Shown piece by piece: positions 34,447 to 42,292 of a DNA stretch of 64,000 nucleotides. Under the pieces are notes generated by a model, which saw nothing but the letters and a program-made list of their open reading frames with translations, was not told where the DNA came from and made no database searches. Numbering within the stretch: the stretch's first letter is position 1; the number at the start of each line of letters is the position of its first letter. Origin of the DNA: RGIG529 sp050950425 (GTDB taxonomy: Bacteria > Bacillota > Clostridia > Oscillospirales > Oscillospiraceae); the NCBI GenBank assembly GCA_050950425.1, contig JBMNHO010000002.1, positions 1,550,001 through 1,614,000 of the forward strand, read 5' to 3'. The translations under genes and the position numbers were made by a program.

Positions 34447-35370
34447 ATGCAACGTGTGATCGCCTTGTTTTCAGACTACACCTTTCAAACGGTGGCGCTT
34501 GGATCGGCGCTTTTGGGGCTGATCAGCGGAGTGCTTGGCAGCTTTGCGGTGCTGCGCAAGCAAAGCCTGCTGGGGGACGGGGTGTCCCATTCCGCCTTGC
34601 CCGGGGTGGTGCTGGCTTTTCTGCTGCTGGGTAGCAAAAACACAGAAATTCTGCTTTTGGGCGCGCTTGTTTCGGGGCTGTTGGCGACGCTTTTCATGGT
34701 CAGCATCGTGCGGCATACAAGGGTGAAGTTTGACAGTGCGCTGGCACTGGTCATGTCCGTGTTTTTCGGGCTGGGGCTGGTGCTGCTTACTTATGTGCAG
34801 AAAATCCCGAACTCGAACCAGGCAGGGTTAAAACGGTTTATCTTCGGGCAGGCATCCACGCTTTTGCAGCGGGACATTGTTTTAATGGTGGTTTGCGGCC
34901 TGGTTCTGCTGGCGCTGGTTCTGCTGTTTTGGAAGGAATTCAAGCTGTTTACGTTCGATGCGGACTTTGCCCAGAGCCTGGGCTTTTCGCCCAAACGGCT
35001 GAATTTGTTGCTGTCTTTTATGATCGTGCTGGCCATCATCATCGGGTTGCAGACGGTAGGCGTGATCCTGATGAGCGCCATGCTGATTACCCCCGCCGTT
35101 GCGGCCCGCCAGTGGACCAATCGGCTGTGGGTGATGGTCACGCTCTCGGCTCTGTTTGGCGCTCTGTCCGGCGCCGCGGGTACAGCGGCCAGCTCTCTTG
35201 TGCCAAAGCTGCCCACGGGGCCTGCCATTGTTGTCTGCGCCAGCGCAATTGTGATCATCAGTGTTCTGTTTGCGCCGGGGCGGGGCATCTTGCACCGGAT
35301 CTATCAGCACCGAAAAAACAGGATGTTATATAAGCTGGAAGGAGACGAGACAGATGTCCCCGCAAATTGA
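34447..35370 (+). CDS. Metal ABC transporter permease 1
   Basis: 307 residues with seven to nine hydrophobic segments of the ABC-3 family (TroC/ZnuB/MntC). Typical motifs are VLRKQSLLGDGVSHSALPGVVLAF and the late VGVILMSAMLITPAVAARQWT. It starts 1 bp after the ATPase stop, and its last 17 bases overlap the start of the second permease gene. Confidence 0.92.
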   Translation: MQRVIALFSDYTFQTVALGSALLGLISGVLGSFAVLRKQSLLGDGVSHSALPGVVLAFLLLGSKNTEILLLGALVSGLLATLFMVSIVRHTRVKFDSALALVMSVFFGLGLVLLTYVQKIPNSNQAGLKRFIFGQASTLLQRDIVLMVVCGLVLLALVLLFWKEFKLFTFDADFAQSLGFSPKRLNLLLSFMIVLAIIIGLQTVGVILMSAMLITPAVAARQWTNRLWVMVTLSALFGALSGAAGTAASSLVPKLPTGPAIVVCASAIVIISVLFAPGRGILHRIYQHRKNRMLYKLEGDETDVPAN

Positions 35371-36473
35371 AATTCAAATGATCTCTGTCATTGTGGCGGT
35401 GGCCTGCGCCCTTCCCGGAACGTTTTTGGTGCTTCGAAAAATGTCCATGATGTCGGACTCCATCACTCATACCATTCTCCTGGGCATTGTACTGGCGTTT
35501 TTCGGCACCCATGACCTTTCCTCGCCCCTTTTGATCGTGGGGGGCGGCGCTGATGGGGGTGCTGACTGTCTGGCTGACGGAGCTGCTCAGCCGCACCCGT
35601 CTGCTGGCGGAGGATGCCGCCATCGGCGTAGTGTTTCCTCTGCTCTTTTCCGTCGCCATCATCTTGATCACCCGCTACGCCGGAGCCGTGCATCTGGATA
35701 CCGACTCGGTGCTTTTGGGAGAGCTGGCCTTCGCGCCCTTTGACCGGATGATCATCGGAGGAGTGGACATCGGCGCAAAGGCGATTTATACAACAGGGGC
35801 GCTGCTGCTGGTGAACCTGGCGGCCATTGTCGTGTTTTTCAAGGAACTCAAGATAGCGACGTTTGACCCCATGCTGGCGGCTGTGCTGGGGGTTTCCCCG
35901 GCGCTGGTACATTACGGATTGATGACGTTGGTGTCTCTGACGACAGTGGGGGCGTTTCAGGCGGTTGGCTCTGTGCTGGTGGTGGCGTTTATGATCGGGC
36001 CTCCCGTGACCGCTTACCTGCTGACAGACGACCTCAAGCGCATGCTGCTGCTCAGCGGCGGCATCGGCGCCATAAATGGAATTTTAGGATATCAGGCCGC
36101 TTCGCTGCTGGATGTGTCCATAGCGGGCAGCATGGCGGTGGTCACAGGCGTTGTCTTTTTGCTGGTGTTTATCTTCGCGCCCCATAGAGGGCTGATTCGT
36201 TCGCTGATCAGACGGAGAAATCAGAAGCTTGCGTTTGCCAAGCTGATTTTGCTGTTTCATTTATATAACCATGCGGGCAGCGAGACGGAGGCCGCGGAGT
36301 GCGGCGTGGACACCATCCCGGGTGAGCTGCGTTGGGATCACGCATACACCGGGAAGATCCTTCGTCTGCTGGAACAGGAAGGCTGCGTGAGGCTCTCCTG
36401 CGGTTTGGCAAAGCTGACGGAAGAGGGCCGCGAAGCCAGCGTTCGGCACTATAACGCGCTGTTTTCAAGATAA
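35354..36473 (+). pseudogene. Metal ABC transporter permease 2 with C-terminal winged helix, frameshifted
   Basis: The reading frame begins at ATG 35354 (GGAAGGAGA upstream) as an ABC-3 permease (LPGTFLVLRKMSMMSDSITHTILLGIVLAFF...). It breaks at a run of six G (35539-35544). Removing one G joins it perfectly to the frame ending at 36473 (LLIVGAALMGVLTVWLTELL...). As written it would stop at 35743. The rejoined protein would have about 372 residues. After the membrane part, the last 85 or so residues (AKLILLFHLYNH...ILRLLEQEGCVRLSCGLAKLTEEGRE) form a winged helix like that of DtxR/MntR repressors. The break may be a base-calling slip, a slippage-prone tract or a true mutation. Confidence 0.8.
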
Positions 36474-36486
36474 CATTTTCATGGAA

Positions 36487-36535
36487 AACCCGGCATCCGG
36501 CAGCCTCAATCAGGGCTGCCAGATGCCGGGTTTTT
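36487..36535 (+). terminator. Terminator of the metal ABC operon
   Basis: An AACCCGGCATC... / ...GATGCCGGGTT stem with inner GGCAGCC/GGCTGCC pairing, followed by five T residues. Confidence 0.85.
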
Positions 36536-36609
36536 GTATATATCTGCTTCCTTCGCATTCAAACGTCCCGCCTGTTTGCTCCGTTTCAGAAAAGACCCAA
36601 ACACACCCA

Positions 36610-36662
36610 TCAAAAAGCTGGGGAGTCATTGAAATCACATGGTTTCAATGACTCCCCAGCTT
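36610..36662 (-). terminator. Terminator of the tRNA-Pro/small-ORF transcript
   Basis: A 20-bp perfect stem (36615-36634 with 36643-36662), followed on the minus strand by TTTTTGATGG. It lies 24 bp after the small ORF's stop. Confidence 0.88.
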
Positions 36663-36686
36663 ATGAAGTTGCGCCGCAAAAAAGAT

Positions 36687-36878
36687 CTAATTGGTTTTTT
36701 CCGGGTTGTTTTCCGTGTCCTCGTCGATACTGTTCAGAAACATTTCTTCTGTCGTCTGCTGCGCCAGCTTGAGTTTTTCGGTAATGACTACAAGCGCGCC
36801 GGTGGTTGCTTCAAGTGCTTCAATCGCTGTTGCCATCCGTCCCGATAAGTGGTAGTACATCGCTTTGTAGTCAGCCAT
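36687..36878 (-). CDS. Small acidic protein in the tRNA-Pro transcription unit
   Basis: 63 residues from an ATG behind AAAAGGAG (the frame upstream runs into the tRNA). It reads MADYKAMYYHLSGRMATAIEALEAT..., an amphipathic helical protein rich in Ala and Glu with an Asp/Glu/Asn tail. I recall short clostridial hypothetical proteins with this DYKxMYxxLxGxxATAIE pattern but no function. It sits 31 bp after tRNA-Pro on the same strand, with no separate promoter visible and a shared terminator. Confidence 0.75.
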   Translation of the reverse strand: MADYKAMYYHLSGRMATAIEALEATTGALVVITEKLKLAQQTTEEMFLNSIDEDTENNPEKTN

Positions 36879-36909
36879 GGGAAACTCTCCTTTTGCAAAA
36901 TTGAATATT

Positions 36910-36986
36910 TGGTCGGAGTGTCGGGATTCGAACCCGAGGCCTCTTGGTCCCGAACCAAGCGCGATACCAAACTTCGCCACACCCCG
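36910..36986 (-). tRNA. tRNA-Pro (anticodon CGG)
   Basis: Minus strand: acceptor CGGGGTG pairs with CACTCCG (one G-U). Anticodon stem CTTGG/CCAAG closes the loop TTCGGGA, giving anticodon CGG. The T arm is TCGGG-TTCGAAT-CCCGA. Discriminator A is followed by an encoded CCA. Perfect consensus promoter upstream. Confidence 0.93.
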
Positions 36987-37003
36987 AAGATGCGTACTTG
37001 CCC

Positions 37004-37032
37004 ATTATAAGAATCAAATCAGGTTTTGTCAA
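37004..37032 (-). promoter_or_regulatory. Promoter of tRNA-Pro
   Basis: Minus strand: TTGACA (37027-37032), a 17-bp spacer and TATAAT (37004-37009); full consensus. Confidence 0.88.
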
Positions 37033-37053
37033 GGGTTTCCCACAAGGAAATCG

Positions 37054-37084
37054 GAAAATAAAAAAGGCGCTGGGCGCATACTTT
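37054..37084 (+). promoter_or_regulatory. Possible SigE-type sporulation promoter of the SpoIVFA-like gene
   Basis: GAAAATAA (37054-37061), a 15-bp gap and CATACTTT (37077-37084) resemble the mother-cell SigE consensus. The placement fits expression of a SpoIVFA/FB-type pair, but the match is by eye only. Confidence 0.4.
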
Positions 37085-37139
37085 TTCCGCCGGCCACATA
37101 TAAATGGACAAACTGAAGGCAGGAAAGGAAGTGCGCGCC

Positions 37140-38192
37140 ATGGAGCCATATGAGCAAAGGGCAAGGCGAAGAGAAAGTGGTGCCAATCATTCGCGGTCAC
37201 GGCGGAACAGCGGGCTGGGACAACGAGAAAAGCGAAGACTGTTACAGCTTTTTAGCTGTATTCTTCTTTTTGCTGTGGTGTTTTTAGGGAAAACATGGAT
37301 GCCTTGGGATAGCAGCGCCATTGGAAAAGCCATTTCCGGGGCATTGGGACAAAATATCGATTTCAAGGCTGCGTTTTCCGCGTTGGGAGAATCCATTTCA
37401 GATGGGAAGCCGGTCACAGAGGCCCTCAATCAAATATACTTGGCTGTTTTCCATCCGGACCAGATCAAACCGGAGCCGGTTGTACTAAGCGGCTTGGCAA
37501 AGTCGGAGTCATTGCTGATGTTCGGCGGCGGGCAGGGACTGCCGGAGCGCAAGCGGGACGTGGAGGCCTTTGCCCAGTATCGAGCGGCGCTGACCGGCAC
37601 GAAAGGGACAAGTGGAGGAGCGGGAACCCCGGCACCCAGTCCCTCCCCCTCGCCGAGTCCCTCTCCTTCTCCAACGCCAACCCCAACTCCAACCCAGACA
37701 CCCACCCCGACCAAAAACACATCTCCAAAAGGCATCGCGGAGGTGAGCGGAACAGGAGAGACCCTTCCGGAGAAAACCAGCATGGAAAAGGTCGCCCTTG
37801 CCTTTTCCTATATGACACCCGTCACCGGAAAAGCGTCTTCTGAGTTCGGATATCGGGAACATCCCGTTGATGGCGGGAATAAATTTCATTATGGGCTGGA
37901 CATTGCGGCAAAAACAGGCACGGAAATAAAAGCGTTTGCAGACGGAACAGTGGATTATGTCGGAGAGAGTGACGCATATGGCAATTATGTCAGATTGAAG
38001 CACGCAGATAACGTCACATCCTTTTACGCTCATTGCAGCAAACTGCTGGTGAAAAAGGGGCAGACCGTGAAGAAAGGAGAAGTCATTGCCCTGGTGGGCG
38101 CCACGGGCCATGTAACAGGCCCTCATTTGCACCTGGAAATCAAGAAAGACGGCATCTTTCTGAATCCGCATTATTATGTCGACACGACCTGA
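37140..38192 (+). CDS. SpoIVFA-like M23 peptidase-domain membrane protein
   Basis: 350 residues from ATG 37140 (AAAGGAAG upstream; an in-frame ATG 12 codons earlier is less supported). A very basic N-terminus is followed by one membrane segment (LLQLFSCILLFAVVFLG, about 35-52) and an extracytoplasmic region. A long Ser-Pro/Thr-Pro linker (about 163-190) leads to a C-terminal LytM/M23 domain with HYGLD and HLHLEI metal ligands. Adjacent to an S2P protease, this matches the SpoIVFA-SpoIVFB arrangement, where SpoIVFA restrains the protease that activates pro-SigK. It is longer than Bacillus SpoIVFA and keeps zinc ligands, so a general wall endopeptidase is an alternative. Confidence 0.75.
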   Translation: MEPYEQRARRRESGANHSRSRRNSGLGQREKRRLLQLFSCILLFAVVFLGKTWMPWDSSAIGKAISGALGQNIDFKAAFSALGESISDGKPVTEALNQIYLAVFHPDQIKPEPVVLSGLAKSESLLMFGGGQGLPERKRDVEAFAQYRAALTGTKGTSGGAGTPAPSPSPSPSPSPSPTPTPTPTQTPTPTKNTSPKGIAEVSGTGETLPEKTSMEKVALAFSYMTPVTGKASSEFGYREHPVDGGNKFHYGLDIAAKTGTEIKAFADGTVDYVGESDAYGNYVRLKHADNVTSFYAHCSKLLVKKGQTVKKGEVIALVGATGHVTGPHLHLEIKKDGIFLNPHYYVDTT

Positions 38193-38209
38193 TGGCAAAG
38201 GGGAAGGGA

Positions 38210-38836
38210 ATGATGAAAAAAAAACAACGCATCCGTTTTTACATCAGCCCGGGGTTTCTGGTGTCGTTGGCGGTGCTGCTCTATTTTGACAGACAGGGCA
38301 TTTTATCCTGGCTTTTGCCCGGATGTATCGTACACGAAGCGGCCCATTGGGCCGCTTTGCGTTTGGCCGGAGGCGGTGTGTCGGAGGTTCGGCTCACCAT
38401 TTCCGGCGTGGCGATGGAGCTGCGTCATCCCGATGCGCTATCGTATCCGGGAGAATTGGCGGCGGCGCTGGCCGGCCCCCTGGCCAACTTGTTTTTGGCG
38501 CTTACGGCGGCGCTTTTGGGGCGGTGGGTGACAGCGCCTGTTTTTTATCTGTTTTCCGGTCTTAATTTGGGGCTCATGGCTTGGAACCTGCTGCCGGCGG
38601 AGCCGCTGGACGGGGGCAGGGCCCTCTCTGTCATCCTCTCTTGGCTGGTCTCTCCTACGTGTGCCGGGCTTGTCCTGCGGATCACCACGCTGCTGACCGC
38701 CGTGGTGATGACGGTGCTGGGCTTTTACGCATTGGGGCATGGCGGCGGGTTTACGCTGCTTACGACGGGCCTTTGGCTGCTGTTGAAACCGTTCGATTGG
38801 CGAAAGGGGGTTGTCAATCGGAGGGTTTCGATATAA
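38210..38836 (+). CDS. SpoIVFB-like site-2 protease (M50)
   Basis: 208 residues with GGGGAAGGG before the ATG. Several membrane segments carry the zinc motif HEAAH (near residue 43) and the distal NLLPAEPLDGGRAL. This is an intramembrane metalloprotease. The gene starts 17 bp after the M23 membrane gene, as in spoIVFA-spoIVFB, which points to pro-SigK processing during sporulation. Other small M50 proteins share the fold, so context carries much of the call. Confidence 0.8.
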   Translation: MMKKKQRIRFYISPGFLVSLAVLLYFDRQGILSWLLPGCIVHEAAHWAALRLAGGGVSEVRLTISGVAMELRHPDALSYPGELAAALAGPLANLFLALTAALLGRWVTAPVFYLFSGLNLGLMAWNLLPAEPLDGGRALSVILSWLVSPTCAGLVLRITTLLTAVVMTVLGFYALGHGGGFTLLTTGLWLLLKPFDWRKGVVNRRVSI

Positions 38837-38849
38837 AATAGCATCATAA

Positions 38850-38868
38850 CGAGATATGGTATATCTCG
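38850..38868 (+). other. Short hairpin between the SpoIVFB-like and radical SAM genes
   Basis: An 8-bp stem CGAGATAT/ATATCTCG with a 3-nt loop and no T tract; role unknown. Confidence 0.4.
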
Positions 38869-38901
38869 CTTGAAATAGGGCCATTTGGATGGGAGAGGGC
38901 A

Positions 38902-40740
38902 ATGAACTGGAAATTAGAACGAATCTTACAGCGGGTGGAAAAACCGGCTCGCTATACCGGCGGGGAATACAACCAAGAGATCAAGGAAAAAGAGAATGTA
39001 GACATTCGCTTTGCATTCTGCTTTCCGGATGTATATGAAATCGGCATGTCCAATTTGGGTCTGCGTATTTTGTACGGCGTGCTCAATCAAATGGACGGCG
39101 TTTGGTGCGAGCGGGTGTTCGCTCCTTGGGGCGATATGGAAGGGGAGCTGCGCCGGGAAGGCATTCCCCTTTATGGGCTGGAGAGCGGAGACCCCATTGG
39201 CATGTTTGACATTCTGGGGTTTTCCTTGGGGTACGAAATGGCATATTCCAACGTACTCAATGTGATGGATTTGGGGCATGTCCCCCTGCGCAGCGCCCAG
39301 CGGACGGAGAAAGACCCTTTGGTGATCGCGGGGGGAACCTGCGCGTACAATCCGGAGCCGCTGGCGCCGTTTATTGATTTATTTTCATTGGGAGAAGGGG
39401 AGGAAGTCTTGCCGGAGGTGGTGGCGCTTGTCCGCAGGGCCAAACGAGAAGAGTGGAGCCGCCAAAGCCTTTTGGAAGCCGCGGCGCAGATTCCCGGCAT
39501 TTACGTGCCGTCTCTGTATGACGTGTCGTACCACGCGGACGGCAGAGTGAAAGAAATTGTGCCTCAAAAAGGGGCGCCTTCTCTTGTCACGAAACGGATC
39601 GTGGCTGACATGAACCGTTCCTATTATCCCGCAAAGACCATTGTGCCTTCCACAGAAATTGTACACGACCGGGTGATGCTGGAGGTGTTCCGGGGCTGCA
39701 TCCGGGGCTGTCGGTTTTGCCAGGCCGGCTATGCCTATCGGCCGGTGCGCAGCCGCAGCCCGGCGCTTTTGCAGCAGCAGGGAATGGAGGCGTGCCTTGC
39801 CTCCGGCTATCAGGAGATGACCCTTTCTTCTCTGAGCACCAGCGACTATCGCCCGCTCAACGAGCTGTGCGACGGGCTGCTGGCGTTTTGCGAGCCCCGG
39901 AAGATCAGCCTCAGCCTGCCTTCTCTCCGGGCGGACAATTTCTCCATCGAGCTGATGGAGCGGGTGCAGCGCGTGCGCAAGAGCGGGCTGACCTTTGCCC
40001 CGGAGGCGGGGACCCAGCGGCTGCGGGACGCCATCAACAAAAATGTAACAGAAGAGGATCTGCTGCATTCCTGCGCCACGGCCTTTGGGGGCGGATGGAA
40101 TGCCGTCAAGCTGTATTTTATGCTGGGGCTGCCAACGGAGACAGACGAGGACGTGATCGGCATTGCGGAGCTTGCCCAAAAGGTGCTTTGGACCTGGAAA
40201 AAGACGGCGTCCAACAAAAGCCGCGGGGTGCGCATTACCGTATCCACGTCCTGCTTTGTACCAAAACCACACACGGCTTTTCAGTGGGAAGCACAGGACA
40301 CAAGGGAAGAATTTCAGCGTAAGGTCAACCTGATCAGGGATCATTTGAAAGAACGGGCCATTACCTACAACTGGCATGACCCGGACACCAGCTTTTTGGA
40401 GGCCGTTTTTGCCCGAGGAGATCGCCGGCTGGCGGACGCGTTGGAGCTGGCGTGGAAAAACGGCGCCAAGATGGACGCGTGGAGCGAATATTTCAACTTA
40501 AACCACTATTTGGATGCCATGGCGGCGTGCGGGCTGGACCCCGCGTTTTACGCCAATCGGGAACGGACGCTGGATGAATGCCTGCCCTGGTCCATGCTTT
40601 CTGTGGGTGTGCGTCCGGAGCATTTTGTGAGAGAGCGGGAGGCGGCGTATCAATCCCGCATTACCCCGGACTGCCGGGTGCAATGCACCGGCTGCGGTGC
40701 GGACAAGCTGACGGGGGGGATTTGCGATGCCGAAGCATAG
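38902..40740 (+). CDS. Radical SAM protein, TIGR03960 family
   Basis: 612 residues. The N-terminal portion (FAFCFPDVYEIGMSNLGLRILYGVLN) resembles the B12-binding-like domain of this family. The radical SAM motif is CIRGCRFCQAGY near residue 263, followed by TLSSLSTSDY and LTFAPEAGTQRLR. A Cys-rich tail (CRVQCTGCGADK) may hold another cluster. Families of this type sit next to DUF2344 genes, as here (14-bp overlap). The reaction is not firmly known. Confidence 0.88.
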   Translation: MNWKLERILQRVEKPARYTGGEYNQEIKEKENVDIRFAFCFPDVYEIGMSNLGLRILYGVLNQMDGVWCERVFAPWGDMEGELRREGIPLYGLESGDPIGMFDILGFSLGYEMAYSNVLNVMDLGHVPLRSAQRTEKDPLVIAGGTCAYNPEPLAPFIDLFSLGEGEEVLPEVVALVRRAKREEWSRQSLLEAAAQIPGIYVPSLYDVSYHADGRVKEIVPQKGAPSLVTKRIVADMNRSYYPAKTIVPSTEIVHDRVMLEVFRGCIRGCRFCQAGYAYRPVRSRSPALLQQQGMEACLASGYQEMTLSSLSTSDYRPLNELCDGLLAFCEPRKISLSLPSLRADNFSIELMERVQRVRKSGLTFAPEAGTQRLRDAINKNVTEEDLLHSCATAFGGGWNAVKLYFMLGLPTETDEDVIGIAELAQKVLWTWKKTASNKSRGVRITVSTSCFVPKPHTAFQWEAQDTREEFQRKVNLIRDHLKERAITYNWHDPDTSFLEAVFARGDRRLADALELAWKNGAKMDAWSEYFNLNHYLDAMAACGLDPAFYANRERTLDECLPWSMLSVGVRPEHFVREREAAYQSRITPDCRVQCTGCGADKLTGGICDAEA

Positions 40741-41401
40741 GCTGCGATTTGAAAAAACGGGAACGGCCGTTTATATCTCCCATTTGGACTTGATGCGCAC
40801 CTTCCAGCGGGGATTTCAGCGGGCGGAGATTTCCATCAGACACACGGAGGGGTTCAACCCCCATGCCTTTATCTCCATTGCGCTGCCCATGTCCGTGGGG
40901 TTTTCCAGCGTATGTGAACGCCTGGATTTTGAATGTACGGATCAAACGCCTCTAGAAGAGATTCCGGGGCTTCTGAATGCCGCTTTGCCTGACGGTGTGC
41001 GGGTGCAGGCGTGCTATGAGGCGGACAGGCCGTTTCGGGAGCTGGAATATATCAAATATCGTATGACGTTTTTATATGATTCCGGTGTCCCGGAAGGGGC
41101 AGCGGCGGCGATAGAGGATCTTCTGGGGCAGGAAGAGATTCTGGTGCCGAAAAAGGGGAAAAAGGCAGGCCGGGGGAAACAGGAAGTGGAGACCAATATT
41201 GCGCCTTTGATCCGGCTGTCCCATTTGGAGATGGGGGAAGAGGGTCTGCTGCTCTCTGCCGTATTGCGGGCCCAGGAGCCGGGGCTGAACCCCCGCTATT
41301 TCATCAAAGCGATGGAGCGGTACGCGGGCGCGTTTGTGCCGGATTTTGTGCGCTTTCATAGAGAAGAGGTCTACGACTGCGAACTGCAGCTGTTTCGCTG
41401 A
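40727..41401 (+). CDS. DUF2344 radical-SAM-associated protein (TIGR03936)
   Basis: 224 residues with the family opening KHRLRFEKTGTAVYISHLDLMRTFQRGFQRAEI and the SEGFNPH-like HTEGFNPHAFISIALPMSVGFSS. It is the usual partner of the preceding radical SAM gene, which it overlaps by 14 bp. In many Firmicutes the pair precedes ribosome-related genes and is suspected to modify RNA or a ribosomal component, but this is unproven. Confidence 0.88.
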   Translation: MPKHRLRFEKTGTAVYISHLDLMRTFQRGFQRAEISIRHTEGFNPHAFISIALPMSVGFSSVCERLDFECTDQTPLEEIPGLLNAALPDGVRVQACYEADRPFRELEYIKYRMTFLYDSGVPEGAAAAIEDLLGQEEILVPKKGKKAGRGKQEVETNIAPLIRLSHLEMGEEGLLLSAVLRAQEPGLNPRYFIKAMERYAGAFVPDFVRFHREEVYDCELQLFR

Positions 41402-41515
41402 AGGGGCCTTCTGCCCTGCGCTTAAAATAGAATTTGCCCCCTGCATCCTGCTTGCTCGGACAGGCAGCCAAACGGGATGCTGTCATTTCGCTGAAAACAA
41501 AGAGGAGGTCAAACC

Positions 41516-42292
41516 GTGACGGAAGTGATCCAAGTGAGGAACCTGACCAAGCGATTTAAGCTGTCACCCAAGCAGCAGAGGCTGGAAAAAAGCAAGGAAA
41601 AAGTGAAGGTTGCCATAAGCGGGCTGACGTTTTCCGTTTATGAAGGAGAGATTTTTGGCCTTTTGGGGCCAAACGGCGCCGGCAAAACCACCACCTTGCG
41701 GATCTTATCCACATTGATGAAGCCGGACGGGGGAGATGCGCTCCTGCGAGGGGTCAGCGTGGTGAGACACGCTGGCGAGGTTCGGGGGAAAATCGGGTTT
41801 TTAACCAGCGAACTGAAGCTGGAAGAGTTTTTTACGCCCAATTATTTGTTCGATTTCTTTTCTGCGCTGCATAAAGTAGACGTTCAGACCAAAGAAAGGC
41901 GAAAACAAGAGCTGTTTGGGCAATTTGGCATCACGTCCTTTGCGGAGGTCAAGGTGGCCAATTTGTCCACAGGCATGAAGCAAAAGGTCTCTTTGGCGGT
42001 GTCTTTGGCACATGACCCCGACGTGATCATTTTCGATGAGCCGACCAACGGACTGGACGTGCTGACGGCAAAAATTGTGACGGATTTTTTAATTGATTTG
42101 AAAAACCGTGGAAAAACAGTTGTGGTTTCGACCCATATTTTCAGCCTGATAGAGAAAATATGCGACCGGGTGGGGATTATCATTGAAGGGGAAATGGTGG
42201 CATGCGATTCTTTGGATGCCATCCGGCAAGGACGGCCCTTGGAAGATGTATTTTTTGATATTTACGCGGAAACAGTGGGGGATGAAGGATGA
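41516..42292 (+). CDS. ABC transporter ATP-binding protein (NatA-like)
   Basis: 258 residues from GTG 41516 with AGGAGG upstream. Walker A GPNGAGKTT, signature LSTGMKQKVSLA, Walker B VIIFDEPTNGLDV and switch STHIFSLIEKIC are present. The insert before Walker A (SPKQQRLEKSKEKVKVAISGLTF) is typical of NatA. Its stop overlaps the permease start by 4 bp. Probably an exporter, with Na+ for NatAB proper; the substrate here is unverified. Confidence 0.88.
   Translation: MTEVIQVRNLTKRFKLSPKQQRLEKSKEKVKVAISGLTFSVYEGEIFGLLGPNGAGKTTTLRILSTLMKPDGGDALLRGVSVVRHAGEVRGKIGFLTSELKLEEFFTPNYLFDFFSALHKVDVQTKERRKQELFGQFGITSFAEVKVANLSTGMKQKVSLAVSLAHDPDVIIFDEPTNGLDVLTAKIVTDFLIDLKNRGKTVVVSTHIFSLIEKICDRVGIIIEGEMVACDSLDAIRQGRPLEDVFFDIYAETVGDEG

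Noticed and set aside
39385..40377. A long open frame antisense to the radical SAM gene
   Set aside because: A shadow of the GC-rich coding strand; no initiation site, and the plus-strand protein is clearly real.
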